Made by a program: the position numbers and the translations under genes. DNA of 64,000 nucleotides from NCBI RefSeq assembly GCF_001984825.2, contig NZ_CP043318.1, positions 1,550,001 to 1,614,000 of the forward strand, given 5' to 3'. The notes below the pieces were generated by a model. The model had not been told where the DNA came from and made no database searches. It saw only the letters and a list, made by a program, of their open reading frames with translations. This DNA comes from Enterobacter chengduensis (GTDB lineage Bacteria; Pseudomonadota; Gammaproteobacteria; Enterobacterales; Enterobacteriaceae). Of this stretch, positions 1 through 10,572 are shown piece after piece. Every line of letters begins with the position of its first letter. Position 1 is the stretch's first letter.

Positions 1-142
1 TGAATCCAGGGTCAAAGGTAAACATACCTTTAGAACCCAGCGTACGGATATCAATAACATCCTGACCGAGCGTGCCTTTTAGCACATCCAGTTCAATAGC
101 ATCACCACCGTTGAGGGTGAGTTTTGCCTTTGTATCAGCCAT
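1..142 (-). CDS. gltA: Citrate synthase, N-terminal fragment (cut by window edge)
   Basis: Type II citrate synthase condenses oxaloacetate and acetyl-CoA to citrate in the cytoplasm. Only the first 47 codons are present, starting at the ATG whose complement is at 140-142. The peptide begins MADTKAKLTLNGGDAIELDV, the N-terminal beta domain typical of the hexameric NADH-sensitive enterobacterial enzyme. It is divergent from sdhC, the usual enteric arrangement. The rest lies to the left of the window, so completeness cannot be judged. Confidence 0.95.
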   Translation of the reverse strand, partial: MADTKAKLTLNGGDAIELDVLKGTLGQDVIDIRTLGSKGMFTFDPGF

Positions 143-539
143 TTACGGTCTCCTTAGCGCCTTATGCTTAAGACTGCGCTTTACCGGATTTGCTTTCAGC
201 TGTTAATCACCGTTACCAGATTGTTATTTGGCTTACCGCTCAGCTCACGAGGACAAACCAGGGTACAGAGCTATGGCGCCTTGCAGGTAAACGAATGAAA
301 TATCAGTGAAACAACAGCAAATCAGCGTTTTTGCAGTCCGAATTATTCAAACCTGTATATCACTAATAACTGTCCTGATAACTTCGGTCAATACCATCAC
401 ACTGTTACATAACTATTTGTCAGGTGAAAGAGAGACCTCATAACTTTTGCGCATTATATGCCTTTTCTGATGACGTTTGTAACAATATTGTTTAACATTT
501 GTCAAATCAGATGATTAAAAATTAAAAAGATGTTGTTAT

Positions 540-555
540 CGTGACCCCGATCACT
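540..555. promoter_or_regulatory. CRP-like site upstream of sdhC
   Basis: CGTGA-N6-TCACT at 540-555 resembles the CRP consensus TGTGA-N6-TCACA with two mismatches. It lies about 80 bp upstream of the likely transcription start, a position compatible with class I activation. CRP control of sdhCDAB is known in E. coli; binding here is inferred from sequence only. Confidence 0.55.
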
Positions 556-592
556 GTTCCAGAGAAAACCCGACAAACTGTATGTAGGTTAA

Positions 593-621
593 TTGTAATG
601 ATTTTGTGAACGGCCTATACT
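593..621 (+). promoter_or_regulatory. sdhC sigma-70 promoter
   Basis: TTGTAA at 593-598 and TATACT at 616-621 are separated by 17 bp and sit 175 bp before sdhC, where the E. coli sdh promoter lies. The predicted start is near 628, giving a leader of about 170 nt. Confidence 0.7.
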
Positions 622-796
622 GCCGCCAGGTCTCCGGAACACCCTGCAATCCCGAGCCACCCAGCGTTGTAACGTGTCGTTTTAGCATCTGGAAGCACTG
701 TTTTGCATGACGCGCAGTTATAGAAAAGGAACGCTGCTTGACCCGCATCGCAGTCCGGAGGAAGGAAACAATAAGAACAGCATGTGGGCGTTATTC

Positions 797-1186
797 ATGA
801 TAAGAAATGTGAAAAAACAAAGACCTGTCAATCTGGATCTCAAAACGATCCGGTTCCCCGTAACAGCAATAGCGTCCATTCTGCACCGTGTCTCTGGTGT
901 GATTACGTTTGTGGCGGTCGGCATTTTGCTGTGGTTACTGGGTACCAGCCTCTCTTCCCCTGAAGGATTCCTCCAGGCCTCCGCCATCATGAACAGCTTC
1001 TTCGTGAAATTCATCATGTGGGGCATTCTGACCGCGCTGGCGTATCACGTCGTTGTCGGCGTTCGCCATATGCTGATGGACTTTGGCTACCTGGAAGAGA
1101 CTTTCGAAGCCGGGAAACGCTCCGCTAACATTTCATTTGTGATTACAGTCGTGCTTTCACTTCTCGCAGGAGTTCTCGTATGGTAA
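797..1186 (+). CDS. sdhC: Succinate dehydrogenase cytochrome b556 subunit
   Basis: Membrane anchor of respiratory complex II; with SdhD it holds haem b and the ubiquinone site. The product is 129 aa with three membrane segments, and His84 in [10 protein letters not shown] is the axial haem ligand position. I chose the ATG at 797 ([10 protein letters not shown]) to match the usual family start. An in-frame ATG at 782 (MWALF extension) has a GGAGGAAGGA stretch about 16-25 nt upstream, whereas 797 has no good Shine-Dalgarno sequence, so 782 is a real alternative. The frame stays open up to an ATG at 707. It overlaps sdhD by 7 bp, implying coupled translation. Confidence 0.93.
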   Translation: MIRNVKKQRPVNLDLKTIRFPVTAIASILHRVSGVITFVAVGILLWLLGTSLSSPEGFLQASAIMNSFFVKFIMWGILTALAYHVVVGVRHMLMDFGYLEETFEAGKRSANISFVITVVLSLLAGVLVW

Positions 1187-1527
1187 GCAACGCCTCCGCA
1201 TTAGGACGCAACGGCGTACATGACTTCATTCTTGTCCGTGCTACCGCTATCGTTCTCACCCTTTACATCATCTATATGATCGGTTTCTTCGCGACCAGCG
1301 GCACGCTGACGTGGGAAATCTGGAGTGGGTTCTTCGGATCCGCCTTCACCAAAGTGTTCACCCTGCTGGCGCTGTTCTCCATCCTTATTCATGCCTGGAT
1401 TGGCATGTGGCAGGTGTTGACCGATTACGTTAAACCGCTGGCGATTCGCCTCCCTCTGCAGCTGGCCATTGTCGTTGCACTGGTGGTTTACGTTATTTAT
1501 GGATTCGTTGTGGTGTGGGGTGTGTAA
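1180..1527 (+). CDS. sdhD: Succinate dehydrogenase membrane anchor subunit
   Basis: Second membrane anchor of succinate:quinone oxidoreductase. It is 115 aa with three hydrophobic helices. His71 (SILIHAW) is the second haem b ligand, and the T81-D82-Y83 triplet includes the Tyr that lines the quinone pocket in the E. coli structure. The start overlaps the end of sdhC, and its stop shares one base with the sdhA ATG (TAATG), so the operon is tightly coupled. Confidence 0.97.
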   Translation: MVSNASALGRNGVHDFILVRATAIVLTLYIIYMIGFFATSGTLTWEIWSGFFGSAFTKVFTLLALFSILIHAWIGMWQVLTDYVKPLAIRLPLQLAIVVALVVYVIYGFVVVWGV

Positions 1528-3293
1528 TGAAACTGCCAGTCAGAGAATTTGATGCTGTTGTAATCGGTGCCGGTGGCGCAGGTATGCGTGCCGCACTGCA
1601 AATTTCCCAGAGCGGCCAGACCTGTGCGCTGCTCTCTAAAGTGTTCCCAACCCGTTCCCACACCGTATCCGCGCAGGGCGGTATCACCGTTGCGCTGGGT
1701 AACTCCCATGAAGATAACTGGGAATGGCACATGTACGACACGGTGAAAGGTTCCGACTACATCGGCGACCAGGATGCCATCGAATATATGTGTAAGACCG
1801 GCCCGGAAGCGATTCTGGAGCTGGACCATATGGGCTTGCCGTTCTCCCGTCTGGAAAACGGCACCATCTACCAGCGTCCGTTTGGCGGCCAGTCGAAAAA
1901 CTTCGGCGGCGAGCAGGCGGCACGTACCGCGGCGGCGGCTGACCGTACCGGCCACGCGCTGCTGCACACTCTGTATCAGCAGAACCTGAAAAACCACACC
2001 ACCATCTTCTCCGAGTGGTACGCGCTGGATCTGGTGAAAAACGCCGACGGCGCAATTGTTGGCTGTACCGCGCTGTGCATCGAAACCGGTGAAGTGGTTT
2101 ACTTCAAAGCCCGCGCGACCGTGCTGGCGACCGGCGGCGCAGGCCGTATTTACCAGTCCACCACCAACGCCCACATCAACACCGGTGACGGTGTCGGTAT
2201 GGCTATCCGCGCGGGCGTGCCGGTGCAGGATATGGAAATGTGGCAGTTCCACCCAACCGGTATCGCCGGAGCGGGCGTTCTGGTAACGGAAGGCTGCCGC
2301 GGTGAAGGCGGTTACCTGCTGAACAAACACGGCGAACGCTTCATGGAGCGTTATGCCCCGAATGCGAAAGACCTGGCGGGTCGTGACGTGGTGGCGCGTT
2401 CCATCATGATCGAAATCCGCGAAGGCCGCGGCTGTGACGGCCCGTGGGGTCCACACGCGAAGCTGAAGCTCGACCATCTGGGTAAAGAAGTGCTGGAATC
2501 CCGTCTGCCGGGCATTCTGGAGCTGTCCCGCACCTTCGCACACGTCGACCCGGTGAAAGAGCCGATTCCGGTTATCCCAACCTGCCACTACATGATGGGC
2601 GGTATTCCGACCAAAGTGACCGGTCAGGCGCTGACCGTGAACGAGCAGGGCGAAGACGTGGTCATTCCTGGCCTGTTCGCGGTAGGCGAAATCGCCTGCG
2701 TATCCGTACACGGCGCCAACCGTCTGGGCGGCAACTCGCTGCTGGACCTGGTGGTGTTTGGTCGCGCAGTGGGTCTGCATCTGCAGGAATCCATTGCCGA
2801 GCAGGGCGCGCTGCGTGACGCGACCGACGACGAAATTGATGCTTCTCTGGAGCGCCTCAACCGCTGGAACGGCAACCGTAACGGCGAAGATCCGGTGGAA
2901 ATCCGTAAAGCCCTGCAGGAATGCATGCAGCACAACTTCTCGGTATTCCGCGAAGGCGACGCGATGGCCAAAGGTCTTGAGCAGCTGAAGGCGATCCGCG
3001 AGCGTCTGAAAAATGCCCGTCTGGACGATACCTCCAGCGAGTTCAACACCCAGCGCGTTGAGTGCCTGGAGCTGGATAACCTGATGGAAACCGCGTTCGC
3101 GACCGCGATGTCGGCAAACTTCCGTACCGAAAGTCGTGGCGCGCATAGCCGCTTCGACTTCCCGGATCGTGATGACGAAAACTGGCTGTGCCATTCCCTG
3201 TACCTGCCAGAGTCGGAAACCATGACGCGTCGTAGCGTCAACATGGAACCGAAACTGCGTCCGGCGTTCCCGCCGAAGATTCGTACTTACTAA
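1527..3293 (+). CDS. sdhA: Succinate dehydrogenase flavoprotein subunit
   Basis: Catalytic subunit that oxidises succinate to fumarate on covalent FAD at the inner face of the cytoplasmic membrane. It is 588 aa, the standard length. The Rossmann FAD motif [10 protein letters not shown] is at residues 14-23, and His45 in [11 protein letters not shown] is the flavinylation residue. The substrate loop HPTGIAGAG and the GGNSLLD segment are present. An ATG four codons upstream, inside sdhD, would also be in frame, but the family start MKLPVREFD is used here. Confidence 0.98.
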   Translation: MKLPVREFDAVVIGAGGAGMRAALQISQSGQTCALLSKVFPTRSHTVSAQGGITVALGNSHEDNWEWHMYDTVKGSDYIGDQDAIEYMCKTGPEAILELDHMGLPFSRLENGTIYQRPFGGQSKNFGGEQAARTAAAADRTGHALLHTLYQQNLKNHTTIFSEWYALDLVKNADGAIVGCTALCIETGEVVYFKARATVLATGGAGRIYQSTTNAHINTGDGVGMAIRAGVPVQDMEMWQFHPTGIAGAGVLVTEGCRGEGGYLLNKHGERFMERYAPNAKDLAGRDVVARSIMIEIREGRGCDGPWGPHAKLKLDHLGKEVLESRLPGILELSRTFAHVDPVKEPIPVIPTCHYMMGGIPTKVTGQALTVNEQGEDVVIPGLFAVGEIACVSVHGANRLGGNSLLDLVVFGRAVGLHLQESIAEQGALRDATDDEIDASLERLNRWNGNRNGEDPVEIRKALQECMQHNFSVFREGDAMAKGLEQLKAIRERLKNARLDDTSSEFNTQRVECLELDNLMETAFATAMSANFRTESRGAHSRFDFPDRDDENWLCHSLYLPESETMTRRSVNMEPKLRPAFPPKIRTY

Positions 3294-3308
3294 TGCGGAG
3301 ACAGGATA

Positions 3309-4025
3309 ATGAAACTCGAATTCTCAGTTTATCGTTATAACCCGGATGTTGATGACGCTCCGCGCATGCAGGACTACACCCTGGAAGCGGAAGAAGGTCG
3401 CGACATGATGCTGCTGGATGCCTTAATCCAGCTGAAAGAAAAAGATCCAACGCTGTCGTTCCGCCGCTCCTGCCGTGAAGGGGTGTGTGGCTCTGACGGG
3501 GTGAACATGAACGGCAAAAATGGCCTGGCCTGCATCACGCCAATTTCCGCGCTGCAGCGTCCTGGTCAGAAAATTGTTATCCGTCCTCTGCCAGGCCTGC
3601 CGGTCGTGCGTGATTTGGTGGTAGACATGGGGCAATTCTATGCACAATATGAGAAGATTAAGCCTTACTTATTGAATAATGGGCAAAATCCACCCGCTCG
3701 CGAGCACTTACAGTCTCCCGAGCAGCGTGAAAAACTCGACGGGTTGTACGAGTGTATTCTCTGCGCATGCTGTTCTACGTCCTGCCCGTCGTTCTGGTGG
3801 AACCCGGACAAGTTTATCGGCCCGGCCGGCCTGCTGGCTGCCTATCGCTTCCTGATCGATAGCCGCGATACCGAAACCGACAGCCGTCTGGAAGGACTGA
3901 GTGACGCTTTCAGCGTATTCCGCTGCCATAGCATCATGAACTGCGTCAGTGTGTGTCCGAAGGGGCTGAACCCGACGCGCGCCATCGGCCATATTAAGTC
4001 GATGCTGCTGCAGCGCAGTGCATAA
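3309..4025 (+). CDS. sdhB: Succinate dehydrogenase iron-sulfur subunit
   Basis: Electron-transfer subunit of complex II, 238 aa. The ferredoxin-type N-domain carries the [2Fe-2S] ligands C55, C60, D63 and C75; the Asp in place of the third Cys is the normal enterobacterial variant. The C-domain has C149ILCACC and a later CVSVCPKGLNP motif for the [4Fe-4S] and [3Fe-4S] clusters. It follows sdhA by 15 bp with an AGACAGGA ribosome-binding stretch. It is the last sdh gene before the repeat-containing sdhB-sucA gap. Confidence 0.98.
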   Translation: MKLEFSVYRYNPDVDDAPRMQDYTLEAEEGRDMMLLDALIQLKEKDPTLSFRRSCREGVCGSDGVNMNGKNGLACITPISALQRPGQKIVIRPLPGLPVVRDLVVDMGQFYAQYEKIKPYLLNNGQNPPAREHLQSPEQREKLDGLYECILCACCSTSCPSFWWNPDKFIGPAGLLAAYRFLIDSRDTETDSRLEGLSDAFSVFRCHSIMNCVSVCPKGLNPTRAIGHIKSMLLQRSA

Positions 4026-4042
4026 GTCGTGAGAGGGGAGCA

Positions 4043-4086
4043 CTGTTCCCCTCACCCTAACCCTCTCCCAAAGGGAGAGGGAACAG
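4043..4086. repeat. Palindromic intergenic repeat (CCCTCTCCC type)
   Basis: An imperfect inverted repeat: CTGTTCCCCTCACC and ACCCTCTCCC on the left, GGGAGAGGGAACAG on the right. Related copies occur at 55304-55342 (split by an IS) and 61282-61377. It could fold in the sdhB-sucA transcript. Identity as a dispersed repeat is supported by the copies within this window. Confidence 0.75.
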
Positions 4087-4093
4087 ATTGCAG

Positions 4094-4264
4094 AAACCTT
4101 TAAAAACTGCCAGATAAGTAAATAATCGAGACGTTCAGCGCGAGACAAGGCGCGGTTGAACGAATCCCCAGGAGCATAGTGAACTATGTGACTGGGGGGA
4201 GTGAAAGCCGCAACGCAGTCGCAGCCGGAACGACGAAGATTATTTAGACAGTTTCTAAAGGTTC
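4094..4264. repeat. ERIC/IRU-like palindromic element between sdhB and sucA
   Basis: A segment of about 170 bp with near-perfect inverted ends (AACCTTTAAAAACTG on the left, CAGTTTCTAAAGGTT on the right, one mismatch) and a core AATCCCCAGGAGC...GTGACTGGGG matching the enterobacterial repetitive intergenic consensus. It is longer than the standard 127-bp ERIC, so it may be an insertion variant or a related family. Together with the preceding palindrome it fills most of the 344-bp sdhB-sucA gap. The remainder, 4265-4369, holds the sucA leader with no gene visible. Confidence 0.75.
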
Positions 4265-4369
4265 CTTCGCGGGCCACATAGAGCTCGCAGGTGAACCCCG
4301 GCACGTACACGCGGTGTGCGTGGTAGTTTCTACGGCGAAAGTAAGCATAAAAATGCTTAAGGGATCACG

Positions 4370-7177
4370 ATGCAGAACGGCGCAATGAAAGCCTGGCTGG
4401 ACTCTTCTTTCCTTTCTGGTGCAAACCAGAGCTGGATTGAACAGCTCTATGAAGACTTCTTAACCGATCCTGACTCAGTGGACGCAAACTGGCGTTCCAT
4501 GTTCCAGCAGTTGCCTGGCACAGGGGTCAAACCGGATCAATTCCATTCCAAAACACGTGATTATTTCCGTCGTCTGGCGAAGGATGCCTCACGTTACTCT
4601 TCTGCGATTTCCGACCCTGACGCCAATGCGAAGCAGGTTAAAGTCCTGCAGCTTATCAACGCTTATCGCTTCCGCGGTCACCAGCATGCGAATCTCGATC
4701 CGCTGGGACTGTGGAAACAAGACCGTGTGGCCGATCTCGATCCGGCGTATCACGATCTGACCGAGGCCGATTTCCAGGAAAGCTTTAACGTAGGTTCCTT
4801 TGCCATCGGCAAAGACACGATGAAGCTGGGCGATCTGATTGACGCGCTCAAGCAAACCTACTGCGGCTCCATCGGCGCGGAATACATGCACATTACCTCT
4901 ACCGAAGAGAAACGCTGGATCCAGCAGCGCATCGAATCCGTAGCGGGCCACGCGACCTTCTCGGCTGACGAGAAAAAACGCTTCCTGAACGAACTCACCG
5001 CAGCGGAAGGGCTTGAGCGCTACTTGGGCGCGAAATTCCCGGGCGCAAAACGCTTCTCGCTGGAAGGCGGCGACGCGCTGGTGCCGATGCTGAAGGAGCT
5101 GATTCGTCACGCAGGCAAGAGCGGCACCCGTGAAGTGGTGCTGGGCATGGCGCACCGCGGTCGTCTGAACGTGCTGGTCAACGTGCTGGGTAAAAAACCG
5201 CAGGACCTGTTCGACGAGTTCGCGGGCAAACATAAAGAACACCTCGGCACCGGCGATGTGAAGTACCACATGGGCTTCTCGTCTGATATCGAAACCGAAG
5301 GCGGTCTGGTTCACCTGGCGCTGGCGTTTAACCCGTCGCACCTGGAGATCGTCAGCCCGGTGGTTATCGGTTCCGTGCGCGCGCGTCTGGATCGTCTGGA
5401 CGAGCCGAGCAGCAACAAAGTACTGCCCATCACCATTCACGGCGATGCGGCGGTCACAGGGCAGGGCGTGGTTCAGGAAACCCTGAACATGTCGAAAGCG
5501 CGTGGTTATGAAGTGGGCGGTACCGTTCGCATCGTGATCAATAACCAGGTGGGCTTCACCACCTCTAACCCGCTGGATGCGCGCTCTACCCCGTACTGCA
5601 CCGACATCGGTAAGATGGTGCAGGCGCCAATCTTCCACGTTAACGCGGATGACCCGGAAGCCGTTGCCTTCGTTACCCGTCTGGCGCTGGACTTCCGTAA
5701 TACCTTCAAACGCGATGTGTTCATTGACCTCTTCTGCTACCGCCGTCACGGCCACAACGAAGCGGATGAGCCAAGTGCAACCCAGCCGCTGATGTACCAG
5801 AAAATCAAAAAACACCCGACCCCGCGCAAAATCTATGCTGACAAGCTGGAGAGCGACAAAGTGACGACGCTGGAAGATGCGACCGAAATGGTCAACCTCT
5901 ACCGCGACGCGCTGGATGCGGGTGAATGCGTGGTGAAAGAGCTGCGTCCGATGAACATGCACTCTTTTACCTGGTCGCCGTACCTCAATCACGAGTGGGA
6001 TGAGAGCTACCCGAACAAGGTTGAGATGAAGCGCCTGCAGGAGCTGGCTAAACGCATCAGCACCGTGCCGGACGCCATCGAGATGCAGTCTCGCGTGCAG
6101 AAAATCTACGCTGACCGACAGTCCATGGCGGCAGGCGAGAAGCTGTTCGACTGGGGCGGCGCGGAAACGCTGGCTTACGCGACGCTGGTTGACGAAGGCA
6201 TTCCTGTACGTCTGTCCGGTGAAGATGCGGGCCGCGGCACCTTCTTCCACCGTCACGCGGTGGTTCACAACCAGTCCAACGGTTCAACCTATACTCCGCT
6301 GCAGCACGTGCACAACGGTCAGGGCCAGTTCAAGGTCTGGGACTCCGTGCTGTCTGAAGAAGCGGTACTGGCCTTCGAATATGGTTATGCCACGGCGGAA
6401 CCGCGCACTCTGACCATCTGGGAAGCGCAGTTCGGTGACTTCGCCAACGGTGCGCAGGTGGTTATCGACCAGTTCATCTCCTCCGGCGAGCAGAAGTGGG
6501 GCCGTATGTGTGGTCTGGTGATGCTGCTGCCGCACGGCTATGAAGGCCAGGGTCCGGAGCACTCCTCCGCGCGTCTGGAGCGGTATCTGCAGCTTTGCGC
6601 CGAGCAGAACATGCAGGTCTGCGTGCCGTCTACCCCGGCGCAGGTGTACCACATGCTGCGTCGTCAGGCGCTGCGCGGTATGCGCCGTCCGCTGGTGGTC
6701 ATGTCGCCGAAATCCCTGCTGCGTCACCCGCTGGCGGTGTCGAGCCTGGACGAGCTGGCGAACGGCACCTTCCTGCCAGCCATCGGTGAAATTGACGAGC
6801 TGGATCCGCAGGGCGTGAAGCGCGTGGTGATGTGTTCTGGTAAGGTTTATTACGACCTGCTTGAACAGCGCCGCAAGAACGATCAGAAAGATGTCGCCAT
6901 CGTGCGTATCGAACAGCTTTATCCGTTCCCGCATCAGGCGATGCAGGAAGTGCTGAAACAATATGCTCACGTACATGATTTTGTCTGGTGCCAGGAAGAG
7001 CCGCTCAACCAGGGCGCATGGTACTGCAGCCAGCATCATTTCCGTGAAGTGATTCCATTTGGGTCCGCTCTGCGTTACGCAGGTCGCCCGGCCTCCGCCT
7101 CTCCGGCGGTAGGGTATATGTCCGTTCACCAGAAGCAGCAACAAGATCTGGTCAATGACGCGCTGAACGTCGATTAA
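4370..7177 (+). CDS. sucA: 2-oxoglutarate dehydrogenase E1 component
   Basis: Thiamine-diphosphate-dependent decarboxylase that starts the 2-oxoglutarate dehydrogenase complex reaction and passes the succinyl group to the lipoyl arm of SucB. It is 935 aa against about 933 in E. coli. The N-terminal segment [20 protein letters not shown] docks to the E2 core. The TPP region [13 protein letters not shown] and the C-terminal transketolase-like half ([15 protein letters not shown]) are intact. It is separated from sdhB by repeats but is on the same strand, so it may be read both from the sdh promoter and from a local one. Confidence 0.98.
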   Translation: MQNGAMKAWLDSSFLSGANQSWIEQLYEDFLTDPDSVDANWRSMFQQLPGTGVKPDQFHSKTRDYFRRLAKDASRYSSAISDPDANAKQVKVLQLINAYRFRGHQHANLDPLGLWKQDRVADLDPAYHDLTEADFQESFNVGSFAIGKDTMKLGDLIDALKQTYCGSIGAEYMHITSTEEKRWIQQRIESVAGHATFSADEKKRFLNELTAAEGLERYLGAKFPGAKRFSLEGGDALVPMLKELIRHAGKSGTREVVLGMAHRGRLNVLVNVLGKKPQDLFDEFAGKHKEHLGTGDVKYHMGFSSDIETEGGLVHLALAFNPSHLEIVSPVVIGSVRARLDRLDEPSSNKVLPITIHGDAAVTGQGVVQETLNMSKARGYEVGGTVRIVINNQVGFTTSNPLDARSTPYCTDIGKMVQAPIFHVNADDPEAVAFVTRLALDFRNTFKRDVFIDLFCYRRHGHNEADEPSATQPLMYQKIKKHPTPRKIYADKLESDKVTTLEDATEMVNLYRDALDAGECVVKELRPMNMHSFTWSPYLNHEWDESYPNKVEMKRLQELAKRISTVPDAIEMQSRVQKIYADRQSMAAGEKLFDWGGAETLAYATLVDEGIPVRLSGEDAGRGTFFHRHAVVHNQSNGSTYTPLQHVHNGQGQFKVWDSVLSEEAVLAFEYGYATAEPRTLTIWEAQFGDFANGAQVVIDQFISSGEQKWGRMCGLVMLLPHGYEGQGPEHSSARLERYLQLCAEQNMQVCVPSTPAQVYHMLRRQALRGMRRPLVVMSPKSLLRHPLAVSSLDELANGTFLPAIGEIDELDPQGVKRVVMCSGKVYYDLLEQRRKNDQKDVAIVRIEQLYPFPHQAMQEVLKQYAHVHDFVWCQEEPLNQGAWYCSQHHFREVIPFGSALRYAGRPASASPAVGYMSVHQKQQQDLVNDALNVD

Positions 7178-7191
7178 TTAAAGGATACAAA

Positions 7192-8418
7192 ATGAGTAGC
7201 GTAGATATTCTTGTTCCCGACCTGCCTGAATCCGTAGCAGATGCGACCGTCGCTACCTGGCATAAAAAACCAGGCGATGCCGTTAAGCGCGATGAAGTGC
7301 TGGTAGAAATCGAAACTGACAAAGTGGTACTGGAAGTACCGGCTTCGGCGGATGGCGTACTGGACGCGGTGCTGGAAGATGAAGGCACCACCGTCACCTC
7401 TCGCCAGATCCTGGGTCGCCTGCGTGAAGGCAACAGCGCGGGCAAAGAGTCCAGCGCGAAATCTGAAGAGAAAGCGTCTACGCCAGCGCAGCGCCAGCAG
7501 GCCTCCCTGGAAGAACAGACGAACGACGCGCTCAGCCCGGCGATCCGTCGCCTGCTGGCTGAACACAGCCTCGACCCGGCCGCTATCAAAGGCACCGGTG
7601 TGGGCGGCCGTCTGACCCGCGAAGACATTGACAAGCACCTGGCGAAAGCGCCTGCTCAGGCGGCAGAAGCGAAAGCCCCTGCGGCCGCGCCAGCAGCAGC
7701 TCAGCCTGCTCTGGGCGCCCGCAGCGAAAAACGCGTGCCAATGACCCGCCTGCGCAAGCGCGTGGCCGAGCGTCTGCTGGAGGCGAAAAACTCTACCGCG
7801 ATGCTGACCACCTTCAACGAAGTCAACATGAAGCCCATCATGGACCTGCGCAAGCAGTACGGCGACGCGTTTGAAAAACGTCACGGTATCCGTCTTGGCT
7901 TTATGTCCTTCTACGTGAAGGCGGTTGTTGAAGCGCTGAAACGCTACCCGGAAGTGAACGCGTCCATCGATGGCGATGACGTGGTTTACCACAACTATTT
8001 CGACGTCAGCATGGCGGTGTCTACTCCACGCGGCCTGGTGACCCCGGTTCTGCGTGACGTGGATACCCTGGGTATGGCTGACATCGAGAAAAACATTAAA
8101 GAGCTGGCCGTGAAAGGCCGCGACGGCAAGCTGACCGTAGACGACCTGACCGGCGGTAACTTCACCATTACCAACGGCGGCGTATTCGGCTCGCTGATGT
8201 CTACCCCGATCATCAACCCGCCGCAGAGCGCGATCCTGGGTATGCATGCCATTAAAGATCGTCCGATGGCGGTAGACGGTAAAGTTGAGATCCTGCCGAT
8301 GATGTACCTGGCGCTCTCTTACGACCACCGCCTGATCGACGGCCGCGAGTCCGTGGGCTTCCTGGTCGCGATTAAAGAGCTGCTGGAAGATCCAACGCGT
8401 CTGCTGCTGGACGTCTAG
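7192..8418 (+). CDS. sucB: Dihydrolipoyl succinyltransferase (E2 of 2-oxoglutarate dehydrogenase)
   Basis: Core of the 2-oxoglutarate dehydrogenase complex; transfers succinyl from lipoamide to CoA. It is 408 aa. The lipoyl domain carries Lys44 in [12 protein letters not shown] peripheral subunit-binding domain ([15 protein letters not shown]) follows at about residues 110-150, then an Ala/Pro-rich linker near 155-180. The catalytic domain ends with H379-R-L-I-D383, the His/Asp active-site signature. It lies 14 bp after sucA with an AAAGGA ribosome binding site. Confidence 0.98.
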   Translation: MSSVDILVPDLPESVADATVATWHKKPGDAVKRDEVLVEIETDKVVLEVPASADGVLDAVLEDEGTTVTSRQILGRLREGNSAGKESSAKSEEKASTPAQRQQASLEEQTNDALSPAIRRLLAEHSLDPAAIKGTGVGGRLTREDIDKHLAKAPAQAAEAKAPAAAPAAAQPALGARSEKRVPMTRLRKRVAERLLEAKNSTAMLTTFNEVNMKPIMDLRKQYGDAFEKRHGIRLGFMSFYVKAVVEALKRYPEVNASIDGDDVVYHNYFDVSMAVSTPRGLVTPVLRDVDTLGMADIEKNIKELAVKGRDGKLTVDDLTGGNFTITNGGVFGSLMSTPIINPPQSAILGMHAIKDRPMAVDGKVEILPMMYLALSYDHRLIDGRESVGFLVAIKELLEDPTRLLLDV

Positions 8419-8441
8419 TAACGATTTAGCATCACCTGCCC

Positions 8442-8472
8442 TGTAGGCCGGATAAGCGTAGCGCCATCCGGC
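8442..8472. repeat. REP element between sucB and sucC
   Basis: The palindrome GCCGGATAAGCG...CGCCATCCGGC is a classic enterobacterial REP unit. It lies in the 117-bp sucB-sucC gap and would form a stable hairpin in the operon transcript, where such units often modulate mRNA stability. Confidence 0.85.
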
Positions 8473-8535
8473 ACACACATCGCGCCGGTCTACAGGTTTG
8501 AAGATAACGATTACCCTGAAGGATGGATAGAACAC

Positions 8536-9702
8536 ATGAACTTACATGAATATCAGGCCAAACAGCTGTTTGCCCGGTATGGCTTACCGGCTCCGGTGGG
8601 TTATGCCTGTACTACCCCGCGTGAAGCAGAAGAAGCCGCATCTAAAATCGGTTCCGGCCCGTGGGTAGTTAAATGTCAGGTTCACGCTGGTGGCCGTGGT
8701 AAAGCGGGCGGTGTGAAGGTTGTTAAGAGCAAAGAAGAGATTCGCGCGTTTGCGGAACATTGGCTCGGCAAGCGTCTGGTGACCTACCAGACGGATGCGA
8801 ACGGCCAGCCGGTTAACCAGATCCTGGTTGAAGCCGCGACCGACATCGCAAAAGAGCTGTACCTGGGCGCGGTTGTTGACCGTAGCTCCCGTCGCGTGGT
8901 GTTCATGGCGTCTACCGAAGGCGGCGTGGAAATCGAAAAAGTGGCGGAAGAGACCCCGCACCTGATCCACAAAGTGGCTATCGATCCGCTGGCGGGCCCA
9001 ATGCCTTACCAGGGTCGCGAGCTGGCGTTCAAGCTGGGCCTGGAAGGCAAGCTGGTTCAGCAGTTCACCAAGATCTTCATGGGTCTGGCGACCATCTTCC
9101 TGGAGCGCGATCTGGCGCTGATCGAGATCAACCCGCTGGTGATCACCACCCAGGGCGACCTGATCTGCCTCGACGGCAAGCTGGGCGCTGACGGCAACGC
9201 GCTGTTCCGCCAGCCGGATCTGCGCGAAATGCGCGACCAGTCTCAGGAAGACCCGCGTGAAGCACAGGCTGCACAGTGGGAGCTGAACTACGTGGCGCTG
9301 GACGGCAACATTGGCTGCATGGTTAACGGTGCGGGCCTGGCAATGGGCACCATGGACATCGTTAAGCTGCACGGCGGTGAGCCAGCGAACTTCCTCGACG
9401 TGGGCGGTGGCGCAACCAAAGAGCGCGTAACCGAAGCGTTCAAAATCATTCTCTCTGACGACAACGTGAAGGCCGTTCTGGTTAACATCTTCGGCGGTAT
9501 CGTACGTTGCGACCTGATCGCCGACGGTATCATCGGTGCGGTAGAAGAAGTGGGCGTTAACGTTCCGGTTGTTGTGCGTCTGGAAGGTAACAACGCTGAA
9601 CTCGGCGCGAAAAAACTGGCTGACAGCGGCCTGAATATTATTGCAGCGAAAAGTCTGACGGATGCAGCTCAGCAGGTTGTTGCCGCAGTGGAGGGGAAAT
9701 AA
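8536..9702 (+). CDS. sucC: Succinyl-CoA synthetase beta subunit (ADP-forming)
   Basis: With SucD converts succinyl-CoA to succinate while making ATP. It is 388 aa, the standard length. An N-terminal ATP-grasp domain ([17 protein letters not shown], about residues 45-61) binds nucleotide. The C-terminal domain carries IFGGIVRCD and contacts the alpha subunit phosphohistidine. Its stop codon overlaps the sucD start by one base (TAATG). Confidence 0.98.
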   Translation: MNLHEYQAKQLFARYGLPAPVGYACTTPREAEEAASKIGSGPWVVKCQVHAGGRGKAGGVKVVKSKEEIRAFAEHWLGKRLVTYQTDANGQPVNQILVEAATDIAKELYLGAVVDRSSRRVVFMASTEGGVEIEKVAEETPHLIHKVAIDPLAGPMPYQGRELAFKLGLEGKLVQQFTKIFMGLATIFLERDLALIEINPLVITTQGDLICLDGKLGADGNALFRQPDLREMRDQSQEDPREAQAAQWELNYVALDGNIGCMVNGAGLAMGTMDIVKLHGGEPANFLDVGGGATKERVTEAFKIILSDDNVKAVLVNIFGGIVRCDLIADGIIGAVEEVGVNVPVVVRLEGNNAELGAKKLADSGLNIIAAKSLTDAAQQVVAAVEGK

Positions 9703-10571
9703 TGTCAGTTTTAATTAATAAAGATACCAAGGTTATCTGCCAGGGCTTCACCGGTAGCCAGGGGACTTTCCACTCCGAACAGGCGATTGCCTACGGCACG
9801 CAGATGGTTGGCGGCGTAACGCCAGGTAAAGGCGGCACCACGCACCTGGGCCTGCCGGTGTTCAACACCGTGCGTGAAGCCGTAGAAGCGACGGGCGCAA
9901 CCGCGACCGTGATCTACGTTCCGGCACCGTTCTGCAAAGACTCCATTCTGGAAGCGATCGACGCGGGCATCAAGCTGATCATCACCATCACTGAAGGTAT
10001 CCCAACGCTGGATATGCTGACCGTGAAGGTGAAGCTGGATGAAGCCGGCGTGCGCATGATCGGCCCGAACTGCCCGGGCGTTATCACCCCGGGCGAATGC
10101 AAAATCGGCATCATGCCGGGCCACATTCACAAGCCGGGCAAAGTGGGCATCGTCTCCCGTTCCGGTACCCTGACCTATGAAGCGGTTAAGCAGACCACCG
10201 ACTACGGCTTCGGCCAGTCCACCTGCGTGGGCATCGGCGGTGACCCGATCCCGGGCTCTAACTTCATCGACATCCTGAAGATGTTCCAGGAAGATCCACA
10301 GACCGAAGCGATCGTGATGATCGGTGAGATCGGTGGTAGCGCGGAAGAAGAAGCGGCTGCTTACATCAAAGAACACGTGACCAAGCCGGTTGTCGGTTAC
10401 ATCGCCGGTGTAACCGCGCCGAAAGGCAAGCGCATGGGTCACGCAGGCGCGATCATTGCCGGGGGTAAAGGTACGGCTGATGAGAAATTCGCAGCGCTGG
10501 AAGCCGCAGGCGTGAAGACCGTTCGCAGCCTGGCGGATATCGGCGAAGCACTGAAATCCATCATTAAGTAA
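9702..10571 (+). CDS. sucD: Succinyl-CoA synthetase alpha subunit
   Basis: CoA-binding and phosphorylated subunit, 289 aa. The Rossmann CoA domain starts with [14 protein letters not shown], and the active-site His247 is in [14 protein letters not shown]. Coupled to sucC by a one-base overlap. It is the last cistron of the sdh-suc transcript and is followed by a strong terminator and a probable small RNA processed from the 3' end. Confidence 0.98.
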   Translation: MSVLINKDTKVICQGFTGSQGTFHSEQAIAYGTQMVGGVTPGKGGTTHLGLPVFNTVREAVEATGATATVIYVPAPFCKDSILEAIDAGIKLIITITEGIPTLDMLTVKVKLDEAGVRMIGPNCPGVITPGECKIGIMPGHIHKPGKVGIVSRSGTLTYEAVKQTTDYGFGQSTCVGIGGDPIPGSNFIDILKMFQEDPQTEAIVMIGEIGGSAEEEAAAYIKEHVTKPVVGYIAGVTAPKGKRMGHAGAIIAGGKGTADEKFAALEAAGVKTVRSLADIGEALKSIIK

Positions 10572-10572
10572 G

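Larger units (their letters stand above)
143..796. promoter_or_regulatory. gltA-sdhC divergent intergenic regulatory region
   Basis: This 654-bp AT-rich stretch separates the divergent gltA and sdhC genes and carries the promoters of both. A CRP-like site and an sdh promoter are readable on the right side and listed separately. The rest of the left half holds several A/T tracts and TGTTA-type words that could be ArcA sites, but I cannot place them with confidence. No gene of its own is supported. Short reading frames such as the minus-strand one at 551-748 have no ribosome binding site or recognisable product. Confidence 0.8.

Noticed and set aside
1497..3194. Open 565-codon frame on the minus strand inside sdhA
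   Set aside because: It lies fully antisense to a firmly identified gene, has no recognisable domain and reflects third-position GC bias of the plus-strand gene.
4589..6268. 559-codon minus-strand frame inside sucA
   Set aside because: Same shadow pattern; His/Arg/Gln-rich composition with no family motif.
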